64,000 bases of DNA from Phymatolithon calcareum (taxonomy: Eukaryota > Rhodophyta > Florideophyceae > Hapalidiales). Positions 29,075 to 38,381 of the stretch are shown piece after piece. The notes under the pieces were generated by a model, which saw only the letters and a program-made list of their open reading frames with translations, did no database searches and had not been told where the DNA came from. The translations under genes and the position numbers were made by a program. How positions within the stretch are numbered: the first letter of the stretch is position 1; the number at the start of each line of letters is the position of its first letter. Location of the stretch: contig OZ345358.1 of assembly GCA_977006965.1 (NCBI GenBank), positions 1,054,001 through 1,118,000 on the forward strand, read 5' to 3'.

Positions 29075-29986
29075 TTAGGCATGTCTGTGCTTGGAAGGGT
29101 TGGAGCCCATTCGAAAATGCTGGTCTTGTTCAGAGCTTGGTCGATCCTTTTTCTCAGCAAGATTATCGTACCCGCCTTGAGCGCGGATCTGCTTCGTGAC
29201 AAACGATGGTTGAGGACACGAATCATGTCCACGTTTGTGCTCTGAAGAGACACAGTCGTAGCAGAATGATGCAGAACCTCTTGGTCCGACACGAGGAAGA
29301 CGTGTCGAGGGATTGTTTCGGCGCTTCCCAATACGCCCTTGCAATCGTGAGGGAAGTGAGGGTCTCTGCTGCGTGGATGTTTTGCGACTCTGAAGGCTAG
29401 ATTCGCGATTCTTGGTCTGCGAATTCTCTCTCGATGAGGAGTTTAACTCCTGTAGGGCCTTATTTACCCTCTGACCGATAGGATTTTCGATCTCTGCAGG
29501 GGTCATCGAAACGGATGGTTTAGGTGAGGAGGAAATATTGCGCATGACTGTAACAGCGTCATCAAGATGAAGATGGCATCGGGTTCCGGAACTGAAAAGC
29601 ATCTGATTGGCGGCCTTATCAGATGGCTTATTCAATTCTTTGATGCTTTTCGCAACAGACACTAGATCGCTCACTAATTCGTTTAGTTTGGATCGAACGT
29701 GAACTGCTTTGCGAGCTGCTTTTTGGAGGTTGTCCTTCTTATAGATCTTCAAGGATCGATCCTTCCGAAGCCCTTTAAGCTGACCTAAAATGTGGTCAAC
29801 CTTCGAATGATCTGCAGGACTCAGACGAAGAGAGGGATCAGGTTCGTTCCGCTTGCGGGACTCGGCGAACCCGATCAACTGAAGCTTAGCACTAGTTAGG
29901 TTATCCTCGCTCAGTGAAGCATTATTGAGCAATGTGATCGCCAGAACTTCCCCAACTTGGGAAGAGGCGGATACTCCTGCTTGCAT
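29075..29986 (-). pseudogene. Copia gag region
   Basis: The 303-residue frame is rich in Leu, Lys and Ser, with a basic linker and a zinc-knuckle-like CYDCVSSEHKRGHDSC near its end. That is the usual position of the nucleocapsid motif. It lies next to the biological 5' LTR and upstream of integrase. Confidence 0.75.
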
Positions 29987-30430
29987 TAGATGCTCAGCTG
30001 CAAGACCACGAAACCTGGAGACGAAGGTCTGAAGATCCTCTCCCTTACGACGACGGCAGTTTGTGACAGCATGGAAGGAAGCTATCAGTCTGGTGACGAC
30101 TGCAATGGGTGGATCAACAGCAATTATGTTGACTATTTCCCTTACAGCTTCAATTTAGTCTTCCTGGTCGAAATCTACAAGGCCTTGAGAATGAGCCTCA
30201 TCGACGATAGACTTCTGAGCCGTGGGCAGACCTCGATCGTATAGCTGACGAGCTAACGTGGCGAATACGGTCTGGTAGACGCGGTCTGTGCCCTTCTTGG
30301 CGGCTTCCAAGATGGTGGTCACCCATCTAGAAATCTCGCGACGTCAGACCTCCATGTCCTCGGTTGGACAGAACATGGGAGGGTCTGTCGGCGAATGACC
30401 TTTCGAGGAACCAGGCGCTGGGCCCATAAC

Positions 30431-30705
30431 TGTAGTAGGTAGTACGACGTTTACGTGCGGTAGCGAGCGCCTGTATCGGAAGGCTCTGTTGGAGTCGGAA
30501 GAGCGCGCGCGGATGGCAAAGCGAAAGGGTACGAAAATACCCCTCAGACCCGTTCTCCTCCCTCTCCTGTCTGGGCTCCTCCTTTTACTGCTGGGAAAAT
30601 CCGGGAGATTACAAAGGGAGATGTGGAAGAATGTGATTGGCCATATAGTGACCAATGGCGAATAGGAAGATGCGATGCTACACGTGTAGACATTATGATG
30701 CCACA
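30431..30705 (-). repeat. Biological 5' LTR of Copia
   Basis: On the + strand it begins TGTAGTAGGTAGTACG and ends ATGATGCCACA, followed by the GTCCT target duplication. Confidence 0.88.
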
Positions 30706-30710
30706 GTCCT

Positions 30711-32053
30711 TCTTTGTCATACCCCAAACACTAATCGTAGACTTCTAAATTGCACTCCAAGAAATAGAATTATTTCTTGAGCTGTAATCATTGGATTCCT
30801 ATTCTTGCTCTCTTCCAGCATCTCACTTTGTTCGACACGAAATTAAATTCGAGGGCAAAGAAGATTAGTTCGACAAATAGAGCCCCCGCGCAGCTCGGCT
30901 TTACTCGCACAACCCAAGACATCGAACCGCAAGATCACTGCAAGCTCTGCTGTTCGTCGCCATTTGATGCGTCTGATCGCACTCTCGTTTTTCGCTCCCT
31001 TCCCTCCTCAATATATATATAACAATTTAGAAATAGGCTATCTTGCCGATTACCCGATCCCCGGTTCTAGGAACATTCACGGGCACTACTGTACTTTTGT
31101 CTGAACGACTTTAGGACACCCGCAAGTTCAGTGGAATGCAGCTGGGCTTTTATTCTTTATTCTCGATCCCTGCGTATTAGGGCCGAAGGCATAAAAACAA
31201 TCGGGGGCATTCCTAAGTCTTCGAGCTGAACGTGTTCGGTATTAGTGATGAGCTCGTGGGGACACCCGCGAGGTCATGGGAATTTAGCTGGTGCGCATCA
31301 GAGATCCCGCCGAGACAGGGATCTTCCTGAAGCGCGGAAAGACGACCCGCGAAAGCTTCGCGTCCCAAAAAAACAAAAGTATAGATAGTCTTTGCACTTA
31401 AACTGAGAAGCAGATGATGAGCGACGCCCGACTCTCTGTTCCGATAATGATAAATTTTATGGGCCGAGTAGGCATAAAGACCGTAAAAGAAATATTCCAT
31501 GAGAGACCCTAAACGGAATCAATTTTGAACAATGAGAAGCTGTTACAGAACCGCTTCAGGCGCTCCTGTTTTGTACCAGCGATCCTTCCACAGTAAAGAG
31601 AGAAAGCAAAATGATCATGTAGCTGAGCGCTGATGTCGGACCGTGGAAATCAATCGCCCATAGCGTCTTTGGATTGATTTTCTACATATATGTCAGATTT
31701 TCTAAATGCTATTCTTCCTTTCTTTATTGCCGAATAACTGAGTTACACAAATTGTACGTTACTCATCATCTAGGGGGAATCTAAGATGCTCCTGGACTGT
31801 GTAGACACGCAATGATGCAGTGGAACCACAAGCTGCAGGAATAGGCGACCTAAATTCCATCATAGGTTCTGCGAGCAGGAAGCACGCAATATGCTTCCGC
31901 CAAAGCCCATAGCTGGAAGGCAATCGGAAGCCTACTTAAGCAGTTCTCCCTTCGTAGTTTTAGTAGAGAGCATCTCATCATCTCATCGGAGAGAGATCAC
32001 TGCTTTTCAAGATAAACCATCCTTCATCTTTTCACCACCAGTGCTTACAACTA
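30711..32053. other. Unit 2 spacer, no gene recognised
   Basis: The first 1.1 kb correspond to 2430-3490 of unit 1, including the CTAG-type site, which here reads TTAG (31240 region). Positions 31798-32053 have no counterpart in the other units and are probably a separate insertion of unknown type. Confidence 0.5.
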
Positions 32054-32260
32054 GATTCATTCTGTGTACTCGCGTAACTGCTTCCCGCGAGTACTGCGGC
32101 ACACCGCTACACGGCGAAATCCGTGTTCCCTTCGCGGAACGTAATTCAATTCTTGCGTGTGACAGGACTCGAACCGGCGACCTCAACATTCTTGTCTGTA
32201 TCATACCGAAATATGCGTACAGATGCGCGGAGGCAGTTTTACCACGATACCCCAGGTGGG
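32054..32260 (-). repeat. SINE A, copy in unit 2
   Basis: On the - strand it shows the A-box-like GGTATCGTGGTAAAACTGC, the B box GGTTCGAGTCC and the conserved body ending GCGGGAAGCAGTTACGCGAG. It is the same element as at 7919, without the AAAC tail. Confidence 0.7.
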
Positions 32261-32792
32261 AAATACTATTCTTAGACTGACCCCTCCAAAAGCTACAGTA
32301 CAGTACTTTTTGCCATGCGCAAACTGTCAACGTTGGAAAAAGTACCGACTTCAGGAAGCTAGACCTGGTCTTGATGGGAAAAGGTTCCTCCTCCATTAAC
32401 ACTTTGGATGTACTGACCCTATCTGTTCGGAGATTTGCTGATTGATCGTGATGCTTTCATTATCATCGATACTGCTAGAATTTCCTGTCTCGGTAAACCT
32501 GGAGTGCATTTTATCTCTTTGTGGAATTTACGATCCTTGAAGCGAGCGAGCTTGTTAGTGGAATAAGTCCTTTACAATAAGATAATCTAAACTGAACGTC
32601 AACATCACGAAAATGGTACTTATTCTACTTCCCCAAAGCCACCTCGCGACAGTCACATTTTGAATGAATGATTTATTCCTCAATGGGGCTACCAAGCAGT
32701 GCTTCTATTATTACCTCTGCTTTAGATTACGGCAGGGCGTTAATCCTGCTAATTTATTGTAAGCACGCTTCTTCTCTGCCTTCCGCTTGTCA
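32261..32792. other. Spacer, no gene recognised
   Basis: No long open frame or RNA signature. The last 100 bp return to sequence shared with units 1 and 3. Confidence 0.5.
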
Positions 32793-34226
32793 TTAGACGA
32801 TTGCACCCGAAGCGACTGAGATGGTTCCACGTTTCGCGAGTCCACGTGAGCGGGCCAAAACAGCGTTAGACTCCGCACATGTGCAGTCACATTTTGCATA
32901 CCTAAGCCCACACTTTTCCCAAAGCTGCTCATCAACTACATCCTTCTCCTTCTCCTTCTCTTTCTCCTTCACAGACTCCATCTTCCTCCACTGTATCCTT
33001 GTTCGCACCACAAACTCAAGCACAATCCCGACGACCATGAAAAAAGCAGCAATACTCAGAAACAATTCTCCTTTAAACAAAAAATCCCCCTTTATCTCAC
33101 ATTTCGCATGCCACAATTCCGCCGCCCCGACAATGTCCCTCTTCGTAGCGCCATAAATTCGCAAAATAGTCGAATCCTGCGACAGCTGCGAGAACAGAAT
33201 GAGTTCCACACCCTTGATAGCAAACGGGATCATGGCCGCTACATCAGTGATGAGCAGATATCCAAACGTGGTAATCTTCCCCACGTCTGCAAAGGACGCT
33301 ATGGGAATCAACGCCATTACAAGCGGCAGCACACTGACGGCGATATTCGACGATGACAACAAACCTTTTACACGTTTGCGTTCATGTACGCGTTTCAAGA
33401 TCGCAGCCTGAATTGCAGGGTTTTGAGCAGGTGTCAGTGGATAGGCGAAACGCGTCGTACCGGGATTGCCATCCCAATTTGCGAACGTTGTCGTTGAATT
33501 TCTCACCGTTTTACGCATTTGATATCCTTCAGCTTGAATCCTCAGCGCACGCACATGGTTTTTTGCGTCGAGAAAAAGGTTCTCGCTAAGATACCATCGT
33601 TCGTAATCCTTCCTAAAGATACCCGGCGGCGCGTTCGTAATGTCGGCAGTCACAGCCCATCTACCACGCACGTAAAACGCAGAGAGATGGAACAAGTTGC
33701 AGTCTTGGATGTCTTGCAGATAAGTAAAATTGGAAAATTGGTACGCCTCCTTCCACACACGTCCGGCGCGGAGCATGATATTCTCCACTGACTTCAACAC
33801 GGCGATCTTCGAACGGTTTATGGCGTTGATGTATTCGAATAAGGCGCGCTCCAATGTCGCGTTCAGTTCAAGTTTCACATCGGCTATGCACGGACGGTAC
33901 AAGTCACCGAAGCCACGCGAAGCCAGTGTCTTGTTCAACCCCATTGCAAACTCTTCGCTTATTTTGGAGTTGCAAGGGTAGGCATCGAAGGATATGCCAT
34001 ACACCCAGTTTGCAAGCCGGTTGTTGTGCTTTTTGTTCTCCGCTGCCAACATATTGACCACGGATGTGAGAGCAGCTTTGCCGCTGGGGTCGAGGTTAAA
34101 TTGAGTTGCGAACGGCTCGGAGCTCGACGCTGAGAATACGCGCGGGCTGCTGCGTTGCGATGCCGGCGCGGCGAGGCTCCATGTGGTTGAGATGCAGAAG
34201 AGGACAATGTGCGAGAAGAATGTCAT
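32793..34226 (-). CDS. Secreted/membrane protein copy 2, 477 residues
   Basis: A full open frame starts at ATG 34226 (MTFFSHIVLFCISTTWSLAA, a signal peptide of about 19 residues). A luminal or extracellular domain of about 270 residues follows, with conserved Cys and several N-x-S/T sites. Then come a basic stretch (HERKRVKG) and three hydrophobic segments: IAVSVLPLVMALIPVASF, a stretch starting FGYLLITDVAAMIPF, and FLSIAAFFMVVGIVLEFVV. The cytosolic tail is charged (KEKEKEKDVV). It lacks the SINE B insert, so its C-terminus (SNAVLARSRGLAKRG) is the ancestral form of the family in this array. I do not recognise the family. Confidence 0.75.
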   Translation of the reverse strand: MTFFSHIVLFCISTTWSLAAPASQRSSPRVFSASSSEPFATQFNLDPSGKAALTSVVNMLAAENKKHNNRLANWVYGISFDAYPCNSKISEEFAMGLNKTLASRGFGDLYRPCIADVKLELNATLERALFEYINAINRSKIAVLKSVENIMLRAGRVWKEAYQFSNFTYLQDIQDCNLFHLSAFYVRGRWAVTADITNAPPGIFRKDYERWYLSENLFLDAKNHVRALRIQAEGYQMRKTVRNSTTTFANWDGNPGTTRFAYPLTPAQNPAIQAAILKRVHERKRVKGLLSSSNIAVSVLPLVMALIPIASFADVGKITTFGYLLITDVAAMIPFAIKGVELILFSQLSQDSTILRIYGATKRDIVGAAELWHAKCEIKGDFLFKGELFLSIAAFFMVVGIVLEFVVRTRIQWRKMESVKEKEKEKEKDVVDEQLWEKCGLRYAKCDCTCAESNAVLARSRGLAKRGTISVASGAIV

Positions 34227-34315
34227 CCAAATGGGTCGCTTTCTTAACCGCTTGTACAGCGAAGATATGCGGAGCGCAAGCCGGCGGGACAGGGGAAGAT
34301 GTGCTGTTCAACTAG

Positions 34316-34785
34316 ATGTGTTTTAGAGTATATGTGAAGCACTGCTTCAGCCCTGGGCGCACACTGTGCAATGCAATTTCACTGCAGGAGTATCTAGCTG
34401 TATGTAAGTTGGCGCCATTGTTTCATTCATTCATTTTGCGGAGACCAGAGGTGTGCTTTTGTAGTCCACGAATCGTGTTTCACCAAGAAGAAAAGAAACT
34501 CTTCTGTAGACAGAATCCAGCCAAAATCTCTTCGCACTAGGAAAGTTGAAATGTGTTGCAGAGTATATGTGAAGCACTGCTTCTGCCCTGGGCGCACACT
34601 GTGCAATGCAACTTCACTGCAGGAGTATCTAGCTGTATGTAAGTTGGCGCCATTGTTTCATTCATTCATTTTGCGGAGACCAGAGGTGTGTTTTTGTAGT
34701 CCACGAATCGTGTTTCACCAAGAAGAAAAGAAAGTCTTCTGTAGACAGAATCCAGCCAAAATCTCTTCGCTCTAGGAAAGTTGCC
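34316..34785 (+). repeat. 235-bp tandem duplication (two copies)
   Basis: Positions 34316-34550 and 34551-34785 are near-identical. Each joins unit sequence (AGCACTGCTTC...GTAAGTTGGCGCC) to a TTTCATTCATTCATT run and a retroposon-like block. The high identity implies a recent local duplication after the insertion. Confidence 0.85.
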
Positions 34786-34844
34786 CCAAGAGTCAGCATA
34801 TGCGCTGGTAACTTTTAAATAAAAATCTATCTTTCTTCTTCTGC

Positions 34845-34887
34845 TTCATTCATTTTGCGTATTCCCCTTGTGGAACTAGCAACACTT
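34845..34887 (-). repeat. LINE 3' end with (GAAT)n tail, remnant
   Basis: On the - strand it reads GTGTTGCTAGTTCCACAAGG, then GGAATACGCAAAATGAATGAAG. The same 3' end, joined to coding sequence, occurs at 62668-62723. Confidence 0.6.
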
Positions 34888-34955
34888 CACGGCAACCGAC
34901 CGGTACCTACAAAGACGCTAGAAATATGAAACTGTTGTCCTCAATTGAGGACCTA

Positions 34956-35353
34956 CAGTCAGACCTCGATAAATGGAACCTCTTTTTTAGAATAACCTCG
35001 GTTAGCAGCATAATCGAGTGCTCCACGAATACCGTATCTGCCTAAATTTAACGAAAATTAAAGGATTCTAGAATATTTGATAGGAGCATTACTTCATGTT
35101 CGAGGTCACGGGGCATACCTTAAATTTTGTTATAATTTTGTTTAGCGTACACGGAGCATATCCTCACTCGTAGAACACTGTAAGTACTTTTCATGTTTAT
35201 CCTGCCATTGGCATACAGTACAGTAGAATATGGCTACTGTTCGGCACACGTGTGATCCAAAACTTATGATTCAAAATTAGACTTGAGAATAACCTCGATT
35301 TTGAGAATATTGGACCATTCCACATTGCCCATCCATTTATCGAGGTCTGACTG
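34956..35353. mobile_element. pogo/Tigger-like MITE, 398 bp
   Basis: The terminal inverted repeats start CAGTCAGACCTCGATAAATG and end with its complement. They are flanked by TA on both sides (34954-34955 and 35354-35355). CAGTC...ACCTCGATAA ends with a TA target are typical of pogo/Tigger elements of the Tc1-mariner superfamily. A few internal copies of AATAACCTCG are present. No transposase remains. Confidence 0.82.
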
Positions 35354-35411
35354 TACCATGCAATAGACACTACAGTAGGTTTCTTCCATTCTAACCTGTT
35401 TGCTGCGAGTT

Positions 35412-35812
35412 TGTCAGCCGAGTGATGATAATAAATTATGACCGAAGAAGCTTCCTATGTTACAGTTCACTCTTTTCAAAAATAAGGAAAGAAGCTTTGT
35501 CAGGTGCGCGCAGGCAGCAAAGAAATGTCATAAACTTCGAAACTTTGAAGCAGCTATGATACATTTATTTATCAAAAGTGTAATCGGCTCCTCACTTGTT
35601 AAGGTCATGCACTTGACCTGTTTTCGAAAATAAACTAATAATTTTGTACAGACCCGTTCGTCGAGACTTTGCCTTGAAAAAATAGACTTTTTTATCGAGT
35701 TTTTAAGGTGTTGGCAAGTCGGTGCATTAGGAACAAGCTTGTTCTGGACTACACAGCAAGAATATTCCACCCAATAAAAGCGCCGAATTAAATTATCATC
35801 ACGCGGTCGATA
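35412..35812. mobile_element. 400-bp MITE-like element, copy 2
   Basis: It is homologous along its whole length to 22951-23349, with terminal repeats TGTCAGCCGAGTGATGATAA and TTATCATCACGCGGTCGATA. Short indels distinguish the two copies. Confidence 0.6.
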
Positions 35813-36222
35813 AGCGGCAGGCAGAGAAGAAGCGTGCTTACATTTAGCTAGCAGGATTACGCAGGTGTGACGACTGCCAAGTGCCTTGGACTTTGTGTTC
35901 GGACTACGCGTAGTACTTCGTGTCCTCTACACGAGGGATTGCGTGTACTAGTACCGACCCTTATTTGGGTCTGCCTGTAGTTCAGACACAGTCTCTCAGC
36001 CCTACTTTAGTCGCTCTAGTCTTCCTCCGTAGGATGGAGGAAGGCAGAATGGATTGGTAGGAAGTAAAGCACAGACGCTTTCCTTCCGGTATACCAATCT
36101 AGGCCTTTGGCCAACTGCTTGGACTATCGTGCTCAAGTTTGCACGACAATTGCAATTTAGTGCTGGACCGCGATAATTTTTTTCATGTTTTCGTTGGCGA
36201 TTGTTTTCGCATAAGGGTCGTC

Positions 36223-37086
36223 ATGACGTTCAAACTCAATCGTCCATGTTTTCGTTGGCGATTGTCTTCGCAGTTCGAACTCAACCGCCCGAGGCCGATC
36301 GCCCCTCGGATAGTCGCCACGACGTTGACACTTGAACATCTTGAACTGCTGCTGGAGAGCGACCCCGAACTCATGGCAAATGCCGAAAAGGGATGCGCAT
36401 CGTTCTCAGCAAGGTTTGAAGAAGAGGAGAAGAGTCCTGGCGCTCGAGCAGAGAGGTTCGCTGAGCTCATTAGCGTCGTTGGTCGAGGGACAACTTTCGC
36501 GGATGGTTTAGCGCTCGCGCGCACCGTTTTAGTGTTTCTGCTTACCGAAAAGCAGAAGCAGTGCGAGTTTGAGGCGTTCACCGAACGGCAACGCGCTTCT
36601 CGCGATGCCGTGATTAGAGCCGTCATCCCCCGTTCACGTATGGCAGCGACAGCTCGTGTCGCGAGGCACGTCTCTTCGGGAACATCTTTTCGGAAACCGC
36701 CAAAGTCATTCGCCTCAGCCGCACGGCCAGTGTCTTCGCCGTTCCGTTCGGTCGTGCAGTTGGATTCACGTCGCATGACGATCGGAGAGACAGTGCCGAG
36801 TCTCGACGGCGAATGTCGCAGGGAAAAAACTCTGCAGTTTTCTGGTTGTAATTCTGCCCCAGTGACTCAGACGTTTTTACCGACGCCGCGGAAACCGCCC
36901 GATATTGTGGCATTCAACATGTTTCCTTTAACTCTTTTGCAGTTTCCTGCTAGTGGCTGCAACGGCATGTACACCTGTGATGATTGTAAGTGTCCGACTG
37001 CCAGTCATTTTCCAGTCGTCCACAAAGCTGCTTACATAGTCGCTGCAAGCACTGTAGGATTCTTTGGACATTCGACCCCTGTATGA
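36223..37086 (+). CDS. Hypothetical 287-residue protein, possible gag-like
   Basis: From ATG 36223 the frame encodes a basic protein. Residues 30-110 are helical and acidic (LELLLESDPELMANAEKG; SARFEEEEKSPGARAERFAE). A Ser/Arg/Pro-rich middle follows, then a C-terminal CDDCKCPTASHFPVVH motif like an atypical zinc knuckle. The region occurs only in unit 2, inside a 2.9-kb block that replaced unit sequence, so it arrived with a mobile element. Upstream is a direct repeat of about 24 bp (CATGTTTTCGTTGGCGATTG at 36184 and 36246). A retroelement gag is my guess, not a firm call. Confidence 0.4.
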   Translation: MTFKLNRPCFRWRLSSQFELNRPRPIAPRIVATTLTLEHLELLLESDPELMANAEKGCASFSARFEEEEKSPGARAERFAELISVVGRGTTFADGLALARTVLVFLLTEKQKQCEFEAFTERQRASRDAVIRAVIPRSRMAATARVARHVSSGTSFRKPPKSFASAARPVSSPFRSVVQLDSRRMTIGETVPSLDGECRREKTLQFSGCNSAPVTQTFLPTPRKPPDIVAFNMFPLTLLQFPASGCNGMYTCDDCKCPTASHFPVVHKAAYIVAASTVGFFGHSTPV

Positions 37087-37392
37087 TAGGGAGCGATTTG
37101 CTATGGTACGGAACCCTAAATTATGGACGTCCTGTAGGGGGCATAGGGAACGATCTCGAGGGAATGGGGAAAGTGTTAGCAAAAAATTGTTAACATTCTA
37201 TTGACCACACAGAAAAAAAGGTCGGAGACCCCTTGAAAAAATTAGGGAAATACGATGCCCTTAATTTCACTACATTTTTGAGGGGTCGGTAGTCTCTCAG
37301 GTGCAATGATAATTGACAAAGGGAGCTTCAATTAAACAGAAATCCAATCCAATCCGTTTCTATAGTGAGGTCTATTACACCAATAGTAACTA

Positions 37393-38263
37393 CAGGGGGG
37401 ATCGCTATATAGTGCCGGGTTATATAGTGCCACCCTCTACTTAGTGCCACCCATTTTGGGCTGGCACGATTATCATATCAAAGACACAGGCTGTGGCTGC
37501 TTACAGGGCATTCCTGGCCGCCATTCTCCTCTTCGTCTCCTCAGCTCACCATCTTCACGCCGCCGACAGTGATGGGGCACCCAGGGCAGAAGAGAACGTG
37601 GCTGACGCTTCAACAAAAGCTTGAAGAACGTCGCATGCTGTCAGCGACGTCATCGAGATGATGCGTAAACTGAAAGTCAGTTTACCGAATGACGACATCC
37701 TGAGAGCTGAAATCGATGATGACGTCAGACACGAGGATGTGGAACATTGGTTTGAGGTTGAAGATGATACAGACGTTCAAGAGGCGTTCGTTTCCGATGT
37801 TTCGGATATATTGGAGGAGGTTGTTGCCCAAAGCCCAATAGAACCTGACAATGAAAGCGAAGACGAAGAAGTTTCTGCGGTTATCGCATCTCCCCCAGCT
37901 CTCACTGAGCTGCACACCATGTTTCGCCCTCTCCAAGAGTCCGCGTTTTTGTGTAACCTTCCTGACGCTAGTAGTCATCTCCAACGAGCATTTCGGGTAT
38001 TCATAGATGCTATCCGTAAGCAGAACAATGAGAAGCAGAGACAGCTACTTGTCTCAGAGATGTTCAACAAGCGTTCTGAAGATAAAACACGCCAGTAAAA
38101 TAGTTCTCCCCGTTCTCCGCACAACTTCGTCGGGGGTCACGGCAAACACGCTTACAGTAGTGCGAAACGGTCCCTCAAATTTCATGTAGTGCGGAACCTA
38201 AATAGTGCGCATTTTTTTAGTCTGGTTCTATGTGGCACTACAGCATATAGCGACCCCCCCCTG
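37393..38263 (+). mobile_element. pogo/Tigger-like deletion derivative, 871 bp
   Basis: The ends CAGGGGGGATCGCTATATAG and ATATAGCGACCCCCCCCTG are inverted repeats, flanked by TA (37391-37392; 38264-38265). Units 2 and 4 show the empty site GTAACTACAGAA upstream of their kinase copies, with one TA. The TA target and CAGGGG ends fit pogo-type Tc1-mariner elements. It carries only a short ORF. Confidence 0.85.
37658..38098 (+). pseudogene. C-terminal part of a pogo-like transposase
   Basis: ATG 37658 opens 146 residues: an acidic first half (EIDDDVRHEDVEHWFEVEDD, then NESEDEEVSAV) and a helical end (ALTELHTMFRPLQESAFLCN). Tigger/pogo transposases end with an acidic region and a short helical segment after the DDE domain, so this looks like their remnant. 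The catalytic domain is missing. Confidence 0.5.
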
Positions 38264-38299
38264 TACAGAAGGCCATTCGCAATTACACTGAACACTACT

Positions 38300-38349
38300 G
38301 GTCAAAATTGGCTACAATTTTGTGATTCCCAAGCGGTTTTTATCCGCTT
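38300..38349 (+). promoter_or_regulatory. Dyad elements upstream of kinase copy 3
   Basis: The first dyad is partly degraded (GGTCAAAATTGGCTAC). The second, AAGCGGTTTTTATCCGCTT (38331-38349), is intact. Confidence 0.4.
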
Positions 38350-38381
38350 GATCCCTGAACATCGTCACCCTTCATGGCACC

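Larger units (their letters stand above)
23611..30705 (-). mobile_element. Copia retrotransposon, decayed, with antisense ORF
   Basis: LTRs (23611-23887 and 30431-30705) begin TG and end CA and are flanked by GTCCT (23606-23610; 30706-30710). Coding is on the - strand in the order gag, integrase, reverse transcriptase, RNase H, which defines Ty1/copia. A polypurine tract (AAAAGGGGGGG on the - strand, 23888-23898) abuts the biological 3' LTR, and a candidate primer-binding site TGGGCCCAGCGC lies just inside the other LTR. Between RNase H and the 3' LTR is 1.6 kb of extra sequence with a + strand ORF. Confidence 0.9.
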
